A stretch of 64,000 nucleotides of DNA from DASRWI01 sp035654655. Lineage in GTDB: Bacteria; Bacteroidota; Ignavibacteria; Ignavibacteriales; Ignavibacteriaceae. Shown in pieces: positions 26,919 to 35,786 of this stretch (position 1 is its first letter; every line of letters starts with the position of its first letter). Position numbers and translations under genes: made by a program. The DNA lies in contig DASRWI010000041.1 in assembly GCA_035654655.1 (NCBI GenBank), forward strand, positions 37,988 through 101,987, written 5' to 3'. The notes under the pieces are model-generated. The model was not told the origin of the DNA, made no database searches, and worked only from the letters and a program-made list of their open reading frames with translations.

Positions 26919-27640
26919 TCTTCAATTTCTTTTTTGGTTAAATTATATTTTTCAGCCTCAAGTAAAAAGTTACTATAAAAATGTTCAAGCTTTTTAGCCT
27001 CAGCCATTTCAATAATTTTTCCTTTATAAAGAATAATCACTTCATCAGCAAACTCCACTAAACTGCTTAAGCTATGGGATATACAAAGAATGGAAATTTC
27101 TTTTCCTTTATTAAGCTGCTTAATGATATTTATAAAATTAAGCTGCGATTTATAATCCTGAGCAGAGAAAGGTTCATCAAGAATTAAAAGTTCGGGTTCA
27201 ACTGCAAGTATTCTAGCCAATGCTGCTCGCTGCTGCTCCCCTCCACTTAGCTGAGAACCTCGACTCTCTAGTAAACCAGGATTAAAATTAACCAATTCCA
27301 AAATTACATTTACTTCATCATCAATATTTTTAAAATTTTTATGATGTAAGTTATAAGCTTCATAAAGAATATCTTTAATTTTTCTATATGGATTTATTAT
27401 TTCAGAACTATTTTGAAATAAAACTTGAATTCCAAATTTCTTTTTACTGTTAGTTTTTATTTCACCGGAAGATGGTTTTAAAAACCCTGATGCAAGTTTT
27501 AATATGGTTGTCTTACCGCTGCCGGATTCTCCTGCTATACCAAAAATTTTTCCTTCTTGAATATTAAAGTTTATATCCTGCAGAGTAAAATCAGGATACT
27601 TAAAACTTACACTATTAAAAGATAAAATATTCTTATCCAT
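26900..27640 (-). CDS. Oligopeptide-type ABC transporter ATPase (DppF/OppF-like)
   Basis: 246 residues. Walker A is GESGSGKTT (about 37-45), signature LSGGEQQRAALAR, Walker B LLILDEPFSAQD and a switch His in CISHSLSSL. The C-terminal peptide-transporter extension is short. It overlaps the second ATPase gene by 8 nt. The pair forms the nucleotide-binding heterodimer of a Dpp/Opp/Nik-type importer whose other subunits are divergently encoded from 28412. Substrate class (peptide, nickel, other) rests on family and on the DppA/B/C neighbours. Confidence 0.92.
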   Translation of the reverse strand: MDKNILSFNSVSFKYPDFTLQDINFNIQEGKIFGIAGESGSGKTTILKLASGFLKPSSGEIKTNSKKKFGIQVLFQNSSEIINPYRKIKDILYEAYNLHHKNFKNIDDEVNVILELVNFNPGLLESRGSQLSGGEQQRAALARILAVEPELLILDEPFSAQDYKSQLNFINIIKQLNKGKEISILCISHSLSSLVEFADEVIILYKGKIIEMAEAKKLEHFYSNFLLEAEKYNLTKKEIEECLKQM

Positions 27641-28340
27641 TGCTTAAAATCTTTTCATTGATAAGTTGGGAGTTTATCCAATTGATAGTTTTATTTTTAA
27701 TTAGAAGAACTCTTTCAAATTTTTTGGCAAATTCTAAGTCCTGAGTAACTATTAATACCGATTTGTTTTTTTGTTCGGCAAATTCTTTAATCTTCAATAG
27801 GATTAAGTTGGATATAGGATAATCCACATTTGATGTTGGTTCATCAAGAATAATAATATCTGGATTTCTAAGAAGAGTAAAAATTAAAGACAACCTCTGA
27901 AGCATTCCACCGCTTAATTCATATGGGTGTTTTTTGATTATTACATTTACATCATCTAAAAGAAAGTAATTAAATAGTTCTTTGATTTCTTTTGAGTTCA
28001 AGTATTTTTTAAAGTAATATTCTAATTTTTTAAGTGGGTCAAAAGTATTCTGCACATCCTGAAAAACATAGCCAAAGTATTTTTTTCTTATTTCAAGAAG
28101 TTCATCTTCGTTAGCAGTTAAAATCTCTTTTCCATTTATTTTGATACTGCCTTCAACCTTGTAATCATTATCATCCAATAGTCTTACTAAAGATTTTATC
28201 AAAGTAGATTTACCTGAGCCATTTTCTCCAAGAATGCAAAGCACTTCATTCTCATTCAGACTGAAGTCAACATCCTTAAGTAAAACCTCTTCAGAATTAT
28301 CCTTTTTTAATGAAATTCTATTTATTTCTACTTGCAGCAT
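27633..28340 (-). CDS. Oligopeptide-type ABC transporter ATPase (DppD/OppD-like)
   Basis: 235 residues. Walker A is GENGSGKST, the Q-loop is in GYVFQDVQNTFDPLKK, signature LSGGMLQRLSL and Walker B IIILDEPTSNVD. It lacks the long C-terminal OppD extension with its Fe-S or peptide-site cysteines and is about 90 residues shorter than classical DppD. It begins the minus-strand unit ATPase-ATPase-ybaK. The 71-bp spacer to the divergent binding-protein gene should hold promoters for both directions. Confidence 0.92.
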   Translation of the reverse strand: MLQVEINRISLKKDNSEEVLLKDVDFSLNENEVLCILGENGSGKSTLIKSLVRLLDDNDYKVEGSIKINGKEILTANEDELLEIRKKYFGYVFQDVQNTFDPLKKLEYYFKKYLNSKEIKELFNYFLLDDVNVIIKKHPYELSGGMLQRLSLIFTLLRNPDIIILDEPTSNVDYPISNLILLKIKEFAEQKNKSVLIVTQDLEFAKKFERVLLIKNKTINWINSQLINEKILSNG

Positions 28341-28411
28341 AAAAATTTTTTTTGTAATTATAAGTCAAAATAATAAATTTAGTTCAAACAATTAAAATTT
28401 ATTTTCTGCCT

Positions 28412-30001
28412 ATGTCTTCCTTATACAAATTATTAAGCTTTTTCCTTTTAATTTTTTTATTTGCCTCCTGTTCAGGGAATGATGCATCTAAAAAGAATAC
28501 ATTGGTCATTGGTGTTGATTCAGATGTTGAATCATTAAATCCGCTTTTTGCTTATTCCGGAATAGAACCAACAATAGCTGAACTTCTTTATCCAAGCCTG
28601 GTTAAACATAGCTGGGATGATAATGCCGGAGAAATAAAAAGTGAACCCTGGATTGCAGAATATATCGAGTGGCTTAATGATTCATCTGCAGTAAAGATTA
28701 CTCTTAAAGATGTTAAATGGAGTGATGGGAAAAAGATTACTCCGGAAGATGTAAAATTCTCTTTGGAAATTTATTCCAATGCCGATTTACAAAGCAGATT
28801 TTACGGAACATTTGAAAACTTTAAGGAGGATAAAGATTTAAGGATTCTAATTGAAGAAACTTTTACTTTGGATAATGAAAATACATTTACTTTACATTTT
28901 AAGGATAAAGCCAAACCTTCCTACTTTGATTTTGATTTCCCAATTCTCCCTGCACACGCATTTAATAAGAATAATCCGAAGGAAGACCCAAAAAATATTT
29001 ATGGTGGTCCATTTGTTTTAGATAAAAGGACAAAGGAACAATCTATTACACTTAAGAGAAACAAAAACTTTTCTGATGCTTCAGTAGGCAATATTGAAAA
29101 AATAATTTTCAAAGTTATTCCTGATTATAATACGAGAATTCTACAGCTAAAAAATAGCGAGATTGATATTTGCGAAGATGTAAAACCTGATGATGCAGAT
29201 GAACTGAAAGAAAATAGCAGAATTAAAATGGCTCAGGTTAAAGGAAGAGAATATGATTATATAGGTTTAAATAACAACTCACCTTTATTTAAGAACGTTA
29301 ACATTCGTAAAGGTATTAGTTATTCAATCAACAAAAATGAAATACTTGGAGAGTTTCTTTTGAATTACGGTGAGTTAGCCAATGCTCCTGTAGCTCCTGT
29401 TTTTAAGGGACAATTCAATAAATCATTACAGCCAATAAACTATAATATTAATGCAGCAAAATCTATTTTTACTTCTGAAGGTTGGAAGGATAATAACAAA
29501 AATGGTATTCTTGAAAAAGGTGGGGAAGAATTTTCCTTCACAATGTACATTCCTGCCGGCAATCCAAGAAGAGATTTTGCTGCTAATGTTATTAAAAATA
29601 ATTTGAAAGAAGCTGGAATAGATTTGACAGTTCAGCAGGTTGAGCCGGGTACTTTCTTTGATAATATGTTTCAAAAAAAATATGATTGCTGGATGGCTGG
29701 CTGGGTTGTTCCCATACCAACTCAGCTTGAACCTTATTTCCATTCCGGAGAAGAAGGAATATTTAATTTATTTAACTATTCAAACAAGGATGTAGATAAA
29801 CTTTTAGAGCAGGCACAGTCAGAAAAAAACAAAACCAAAAAGAATGAGCTATATAAATTAATTCAGGAAAAAATTTATAACGATTCACCAATTGTTTTTT
29901 TATATTGGATTGATAATTTGGTCTTTTATAATAGCAGCTTAAAGAACGTTAACATTACTCCATTAGGAGCATTACATAATTGCTGGCAATGGTCATATTG
30001 A
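28412..30001 (+). CDS. Oligopeptide ABC transporter substrate-binding lipoprotein (DppA/OppA-like)
   Basis: 529 residues. The lipoprotein signal has lipobox FASC at about 17-20, so the protein should be lipid-anchored in the periplasm. The SBP_bac_5 fold is clear: GVDSDVESLNPLFAYSGIEP, WSDGKKITPEDVKFSLEIY, and the C-terminal NDSPIVFLYWIDN. The cluster-C fold binds peptides of varied length, or nickel and sugars in some members. The stop is one base before the permease gene. In this locus it is a candidate receptor for peptides derived from the repeat protein at 37551, which is inference. Confidence 0.94.
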   Translation: MSSLYKLLSFFLLIFLFASCSGNDASKKNTLVIGVDSDVESLNPLFAYSGIEPTIAELLYPSLVKHSWDDNAGEIKSEPWIAEYIEWLNDSSAVKITLKDVKWSDGKKITPEDVKFSLEIYSNADLQSRFYGTFENFKEDKDLRILIEETFTLDNENTFTLHFKDKAKPSYFDFDFPILPAHAFNKNNPKEDPKNIYGGPFVLDKRTKEQSITLKRNKNFSDASVGNIEKIIFKVIPDYNTRILQLKNSEIDICEDVKPDDADELKENSRIKMAQVKGREYDYIGLNNNSPLFKNVNIRKGISYSINKNEILGEFLLNYGELANAPVAPVFKGQFNKSLQPINYNINAAKSIFTSEGWKDNNKNGILEKGGEEFSFTMYIPAGNPRRDFAANVIKNNLKEAGIDLTVQQVEPGTFFDNMFQKKYDCWMAGWVVPIPTQLEPYFHSGEEGIFNLFNYSNKDVDKLLEQAQSEKNKTKKNELYKLIQEKIYNDSPIVFLYWIDNLVFYNSSLKNVNITPLGALHNCWQWSY

Positions 30002-30002
30002 A

Positions 30003-30989
30003 ATGAATAAAACAATATTAAAATTATTATTAAAAAGAATAGCCTCTTCCCTGCTATTAATATTTTTAATAATAACAATATTGTTTTTCCTCTTAAGAAT
30101 TTCACCCGGAAGTCCTGTACAAAAATTTATTTCTGAAGACTTTAGTATTGAACTTTCACAAAAAATTAAAAGTAATTTTCAATTAGATAAAACTTTATTT
30201 GAGCAATACGGCTCCTTCATTGCACAAGCTGTGAAATTAGATTTTGGCACTTCTTATAATTATAATCTTCCTGTATTTTCAGTCATTAAAGATTATCTAA
30301 TTTTCACCGTAATATTTTCATTTATCAGTTTGATTGTTCAGATTAAAGCAGGTTCTTTGTTTGCTTTTATTTCTGTTTATAAAAAAAATAAATATCTCAA
30401 TGGCGTCCTGGATAGTGTTGCAATTTTTTCTTTTGCATTACCATCATTTCTATTGGGTTTACTTTTAATTTATATATTCTCAATTATCTTAGGGATACTT
30501 CCGTCAAATGGATTAACATCAATCAATCACGATGATTTATCAGTCTTAGGAAAATTCTGGGATTATGTAATTCATCTAATTCTTCCTGTACTTTCTCTTT
30601 CTTTAACAGGTACATTCATTTTCTATAAATACATAAAAGAAAGTGTCTCTGAAGTTTCTCGAAAAAACTTCATTCTAAATTTACAAGCAATTGGAGAAAA
30701 AAAATCCAAAATAATTTTGTACCACGTTTTACCTAATTCTATAAATCCAATCCTTACAATTGCAGGACTTGAATTGGGTGCATTACTTAGCGGCTCACTA
30801 ATTACTGAGGTTTTATTTGGATTACCCGGTATGGGACGATTAACCATTACCGCTATCTTAACCAGAGATTATCCTTTAGTTATTGGTTGTACTTTCATTT
30901 CCGGATTGTTGATAATATTTGCTAACCTATTAGCTGATTTTCTAAAAACAGTATTTGATAAAAGAATAATAAATACTTTGAATAATTAA
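30003..30989 (+). CDS. Oligopeptide ABC transporter permease (DppB-like)
   Basis: 328 residues with six membrane helices. The first is at about 12-35, followed by the DppB-type RISPGSPVQKF periplasmic start. The EAA coupling segment is LQAIGEKKSKIILYHVLPNS near 223-242, and GALLSGSLITEVLFGLPGMG follows. It starts one base after the binding-protein gene and ends in a TAATG overlap with the next permease. Confidence 0.93.
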   Translation: MNKTILKLLLKRIASSLLLIFLIITILFFLLRISPGSPVQKFISEDFSIELSQKIKSNFQLDKTLFEQYGSFIAQAVKLDFGTSYNYNLPVFSVIKDYLIFTVIFSFISLIVQIKAGSLFAFISVYKKNKYLNGVLDSVAIFSFALPSFLLGLLLIYIFSIILGILPSNGLTSINHDDLSVLGKFWDYVIHLILPVLSLSLTGTFIFYKYIKESVSEVSRKNFILNLQAIGEKKSKIILYHVLPNSINPILTIAGLELGALLSGSLITEVLFGLPGMGRLTITAILTRDYPLVIGCTFISGLLIIFANLLADFLKTVFDKRIINTLNN

Positions 30990-32236
30990 TGAAGATTAAA
31001 AATTCCCATATTATCTTTTTTCTTCTCGGTTTATTATTTCTATTAAAATTTAATACAATAATATCTTCATATTATTTGCTTTATCTATTCATCGGCTCTT
31101 TATTTTCTGAATTTAATAATACAATTTCTAATATTGATTTGATGCTGCTGGATGTTTTCTTATCAGCTATTTTATTTATAGTAGCACCTCTATTAACATA
31201 TAGATATAGAAAGTACAAGTTACTTGTTAAAGAATTAAACTTTATATCAGTCATTGCAATTATTTTATTAACAATATTTTTGTTTGCACCTGTAATAGCA
31301 AATTTTCACCCTGACTTTCATAAAAATATAAATGTTACAAAACTTCTAAAACCCTTTAGCAGCAAAGTTTTAATTGAGCAAAGAATCCAAGGGGCTTCTG
31401 AATCAGTATTCGACAAATTTATTTCTCTAAGAAATTCAACAATCAATCAGCCTTTTTATAGCAATAAGTTTTTTGTTGATAATGTATCATCAGATAATAA
31501 ATCCTTTCAACAAAAAGATACAGAAGAGCTTCTTCCACCTGGCTCCAATTCTAAAAGAATTTATTTTGTTTTCGGAACAGATGAATTAGGAAGAGACGTT
31601 TTTTCAAGAATAGTTTATGGAGCCAGGGTTTCATTAAGCATCGGTATTGTTGCTTCTTTAATAAGTATGCTCCTGGGTGTTTTCTTTGGATTTTATTCTG
31701 GATATAAAGGAGGAGCTCCAGATTTTATTCTCAATAAATTCTCAGATTTATTTTTAGCATTTCCGATAATATTTTTAATTATCTTTATAATATCATTATG
31801 GGGAAGTTCATTCTTTATACTTGTCCTAATTTTAGGAATAACAAGTTGGATGCCTTTATACAAGTTGGTTAGAACTGACGTTTTTTCCATAAGGAATAAG
31901 GACTATTATAAATCAGCAGTATTGTTAGGATTAAATAAAAAGCAATTATTGTTAAAAGAAATTTTACCGGCAATTATTCCTATTGTAGTTGTTAATATTG
32001 TCTATCAATTTGCAAATGTTGTACTTGCTGAGTCTGCATTAAGTTATTTAGGGTTGGGTACAGGAAGTAACCTTCCTTCCTGGGGTAAAATGATAAATGA
32101 AGGTCAAAGTTATTTATATAAGGGATGGTGGTTAATTTTCTTCCCGGGAATGTTTCTTTTATTAACCTTATCTTTTATTAATATTTTAGGCAAAAGAATA
32201 TCAGAAAGTTTAAATCCGCTAAGTAAAAATGATTAA
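30989..32236 (+). CDS. Oligopeptide ABC transporter permease (DppC-like) with extended N-terminus
   Basis: 415 residues, about 110 more than usual. The first ~130 residues hold about four extra or rearranged helices (segments near 7-25, 28-45, 47-68, 85-105). The canonical DppC start (VFGTDELGRDVFSRIVYGAR) comes only at about 193. Between lies a ~75-residue periplasmic segment. The EAA loop SAVLLGLNKKQLLLKEILPA is intact. It overlaps the kinase gene by 8 nt. Confidence 0.92.
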   Translation: MKIKNSHIIFFLLGLLFLLKFNTIISSYYLLYLFIGSLFSEFNNTISNIDLMLLDVFLSAILFIVAPLLTYRYRKYKLLVKELNFISVIAIILLTIFLFAPVIANFHPDFHKNINVTKLLKPFSSKVLIEQRIQGASESVFDKFISLRNSTINQPFYSNKFFVDNVSSDNKSFQQKDTEELLPPGSNSKRIYFVFGTDELGRDVFSRIVYGARVSLSIGIVASLISMLLGVFFGFYSGYKGGAPDFILNKFSDLFLAFPIIFLIIFIISLWGSSFFILVLILGITSWMPLYKLVRTDVFSIRNKDYYKSAVLLGLNKKQLLLKEILPAIIPIVVVNIVYQFANVVLAESALSYLGLGTGSNLPSWGKMINEGQSYLYKGWWLIFFPGMFLLLTLSFINILGKRISESLNPLSKND

Positions 32237-35200
32237 CGATAAATACATAATTAAGAATATTATTGGTAAAGGCAGAAGTAAAGTTTTTCTTTGTGAAGAT
32301 AAGGATAACAATAATACAATATATGCCCTAAAGATACTTCCTTCTAATGCCGGTGAACAGGAAAAACAAAGCTTTAGAAAAGAATACTTTGCCGGGATGT
32401 TCTTAAATCATCCAAATATTATAAAATGTTTTCAGTTAGGTAATGTTCAAAAAACAGATTTTCTTGATTATAACATATACTCTGATGAGGTTGAGCTTGA
32501 TAGTAACTTCATCCAAATGGAATATTTTGATGGTAAGAATTTAAACTACTATCAAGATAAACTTGATGAAAATAATTTATTACTGATATTAGAACAAATT
32601 TGCTCTGCTTTATTTTACTTACATAAATCTAATTATGTATTTTTTGATTTAAAGCCTGAAAATATTTTAATTAGCTTTAAGAATAGAAAACCTGAAGTAA
32701 AAATTATTGATTTAGGCTTCATCTTAAATCTAAATGAAAAAGATAATTATTATCCACGTGGGACTGCTGAATATATAGCTCCTGAATTAATAAAGAACGA
32801 ACCATTCGATCATAGAATAGATTTGTACTCCCTTGGTATAATAATGTATAAGCTTCTTTATAAGAAATTTCCTTTTTCTTCAGATGAAATAAACATTATT
32901 TACAAAGAACAGGTTGAAAGACGTTTTGATTTTCCAGAAACAAATTATCCTGAAGTATTTTTAGATTTCACTAAGAAACTGCTTGTTAAACAGCCATCAA
33001 ATAGATTTAAGAATACTGCAGAAGCATTTCAGTTCTTAATCAACAGAAAGCTTGATGTTAGATATTGGAATTTACCTGTTGTTTTTTCTGGCAGATTTGA
33101 GCTGATAAAAAAATTAATTTCCTTTACTAATAATCAAGAGAAAAAAGTTCTACTTATTAAAGGAAGTGAAGCTTCAGGAAAATCAGCCTTACTTAAATAT
33201 ATTTCTTTCAGCAGCAGTAATGCATTCATAATAGAAAAAATTAAAGATAAACAGGGATTAGAATTCTTCCGGAATGTTTTAAAAAGATTATTATATAATG
33301 AAAACTTTGTAAAAAGGATTAACATAGAGTTACTGGATGAGCTCCGATTAAAATTAAATAATCAATGCTCATTAGATGATATAAAATATATCTTCTCTTC
33401 TTTATCAGGCAAAGGTTTACTTTTACTTATTGATGATTTTAATCTATATGATGATTTCACTCAATCTATCTTAAAAGAGCTAACACCCTTCTTATTAATA
33501 AACCAGTATAAGTTAATTGTTGCAGAAGATAGCAATAATTCTTCAAGTATAGAATCTTTTGATGATTCAGTAGAATTAGGTTCATTCAATGAAAAAGAAG
33601 TTGAAGCTCTTTTAAATGAATTGTTTATAGATAATGAATTTAAAAATAATTTACGAAACATTATTATAAATTATTCTGATCTTCTTCCGGGTAACATAAT
33701 AAATTATATTAAGGACCTTTTCCTTCTAGAAGGAATATGTTTATCTGAAGATTATAACTTAACTATCAACAATAACATTGATAAGGAATATCTAAGTAAT
33801 CTTCAGTCTAATATCTATAAGGAAAGAATTAGTAAATTAAATAAAAAAGAATTTGAAGCTGCAAAAATTATTTCATCATTTGATATTGATATAAATGAAG
33901 AAATAATTAAAAATCTTCTAAACCTTGAACCCTCAGATATTGAGCAGATACTTTTCAATTTAAAAAGTAAAAATATTATAAACTATTCTGAAGATAGGAA
34001 TCAACTTCAGATTGCCTCTTTAAACTTCAAGAAACATATTTATTCTTTAATAGAAGATGTAAAATACTGGCATCTTTTTATTCTAACAGTTTTGAAAAAT
34101 GATAACAAGCTTAATAGGATAGAACTTGCCAGGCATTATGAAATTGCTGAAAATTATAATATCAGTTATGATATTTATTTTGAAGAATTAAAAAAAGCAG
34201 ATTCATTATTCGCATTTAATTACAAGAAAAAATTAATAGAACATCTCAGACAGCTGCCTCTCGAAGCAAAATTAAAGATTGAAGTAGATTATCAATATGC
34301 CAGAACACTGTATTCGCTTGGAGATTTTTTAGAATGTTTTAATAAGGCTGATGAACTTTTATTAAATAGCAATGCAGCCCCATATTTTAAAGAGTTGAAA
34401 ATTTTGAAGGGTAATTGCCTCATTAATTTGAGTAAAAATCAAGATGCTAAAGAAGAATTAAAACAAGTTCTCCCTCTTACAGAAAGTGAAAGGGAAAGAA
34501 ATAGAGTTTTAATGGATTTGGCTACCATTGAGTTTAATGTATTCAACCACGATGCGGCTGAATCTTTATGCAAAAGAATAATTAATTCAGATAAAGCTTC
34601 TAACAAGGAAAAAGGAAGAGCATATAATCTTTATGGCTTGATCAATGTATCTAAAGATAAGGATTTCAAAGCCGCTCTGGATAATTTTCTTGAAGCTGAA
34701 AAAATATTCCAACAAGATAACCTGATGGCTAAAACTGCAGAAATGCAGATGAATATTGGGAATATTTATAATATTCAGGGAAATAACGAAAAAGTAGAAT
34801 ACTATTGGAATAAATCCTTAAATACAAATAAAAAAATTGGTAACCTGAAACAGGAAGCTAACATTTATATGAACTTTGGTATTTATTATTTTGAAAAATC
34901 ACTCTATGAAAATGCTCTTGAAAATTATCATAATAGCTTAAGCATATTTATAAATATTGGGAACAAAGAAGGTGAAGGTCTGGCATTGACGAACCTGGGC
35001 GAATGTTACACCATTATTTGTGAATATGAAAAAGCCTTAGTGTGTTTTGAATCAGCCAATAAAATATTTGTAGAAATTGATTATCAGGAGGAATTAGCTG
35101 AAGTTTTATTCCTGTATGGAAAACTTCTACTTCTAATAGGCTGCCAGGATAAATTTGATAATATCATTAAAGATTGTGAAGTCATAGCGAATAAAAATAA

Positions 35201-35774
35201 ATCCGAGAGAACAAAAGCTAATTTGAATTTTTTAAGAATTTTTCAAAAAGAAAAAATTCATGGCAGCGATATAATATTAATTGAGGAAGCAAACGCCCTA
35301 TACCTCAAGCAGGATGATGCTATGAATTTTGTGCTCTCATCAATTTTTCTGAGCAGAATATATGCATCAAAAAATAACGATAAAAAAGGTTTGCAATATC
35401 TTGTTAATGATAACATAACTGATGTTATAAACAATAATAAGCTTTTAACAGCTTTATGGAATTATTATATGGGTTTAATAGCTGAATCTTTCCCGGAAGA
35501 AAAATTAGAAAGTCCATTTCATTATTATAATGAAGCACTTAATATTATTGATGATTTTTCTATTAATGAATTAACCTGGATGATATTATATAGATTAATT
35601 TTAAATTATGATAAACGTGGAAATACTTCAAAAGTTAAAGAATTAAATGTATATTTTATTCCATTAATTAAATATATAGTTGATAAGATCAAGGACGATT
35701 CCTTGAGAGAAGTGTTTTTTAATAACGGCTTTAGAAAAGAAGCCTTTAGTGAAGTCTTAAAGTTTTATAATTAA
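32229..35774 (+). CDS. Ser/Thr protein kinase - AAA/STAND ATPase - TPR fusion
   Basis: 1181 residues. The kinase domain (1-275) has a Gly loop GKGRSKVF, Lys35 in YALKIL, the catalytic loop FFDLKPEN (Asp140, Lys142, Asn145), DLG at 161 and APE at 184-186. The usual His-Arg before the catalytic Asp is replaced by Phe-Phe, so this is a non-RD kinase that may not need activation-loop phosphorylation. The AAA/STAND domain has Walker A GSEASGKS (312-319) and Walker B LLLLIDD. TPRs fill about 660-1100. The layout resembles PknK and myxobacterial kinase-ATPase regulators. It overlaps the DppC gene by 8 nt and precedes the sigma-54 activator by 12 nt, so it probably links transport to transcription. 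Confidence 0.92.
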   Translation: MINDKYIIKNIIGKGRSKVFLCEDKDNNNTIYALKILPSNAGEQEKQSFRKEYFAGMFLNHPNIIKCFQLGNVQKTDFLDYNIYSDEVELDSNFIQMEYFDGKNLNYYQDKLDENNLLLILEQICSALFYLHKSNYVFFDLKPENILISFKNRKPEVKIIDLGFILNLNEKDNYYPRGTAEYIAPELIKNEPFDHRIDLYSLGIIMYKLLYKKFPFSSDEINIIYKEQVERRFDFPETNYPEVFLDFTKKLLVKQPSNRFKNTAEAFQFLINRKLDVRYWNLPVVFSGRFELIKKLISFTNNQEKKVLLIKGSEASGKSALLKYISFSSSNAFIIEKIKDKQGLEFFRNVLKRLLYNENFVKRINIELLDELRLKLNNQCSLDDIKYIFSSLSGKGLLLLIDDFNLYDDFTQSILKELTPFLLINQYKLIVAEDSNNSSSIESFDDSVELGSFNEKEVEALLNELFIDNEFKNNLRNIIINYSDLLPGNIINYIKDLFLLEGICLSEDYNLTINNNIDKEYLSNLQSNIYKERISKLNKKEFEAAKIISSFDIDINEEIIKNLLNLEPSDIEQILFNLKSKNIINYSEDRNQLQIASLNFKKHIYSLIEDVKYWHLFILTVLKNDNKLNRIELARHYEIAENYNISYDIYFEELKKADSLFAFNYKKKLIEHLRQLPLEAKLKIEVDYQYARTLYSLGDFLECFNKADELLLNSNAAPYFKELKILKGNCLINLSKNQDAKEELKQVLPLTESERERNRVLMDLATIEFNVFNHDAAESLCKRIINSDKASNKEKGRAYNLYGLINVSKDKDFKAALDNFLEAEKIFQQDNLMAKTAEMQMNIGNIYNIQGNNEKVEYYWNKSLNTNKKIGNLKQEANIYMNFGIYYFEKSLYENALENYHNSLSIFINIGNKEGEGLALTNLGECYTIICEYEKALVCFESANKIFVEIDYQEELAEVLFLYGKLLLLIGCQDKFDNIIKDCEVIANKNKSERTKANLNFLRIFQKEKIHGSDIILIEEANALYLKQDDAMNFVLSSIFLSRIYASKNNDKKGLQYLVNDNITDVINNNKLLTALWNYYMGLIAESFPEEKLESPFHYYNEALNIIDDFSINELTWMILYRLILNYDKRGNTSKVKELNVYFIPLIKYIVDKIKDDSLREVFFNNGFRKEAFSEVLKFYN

Positions 35775-35786
35775 TCTTTTATTTTA

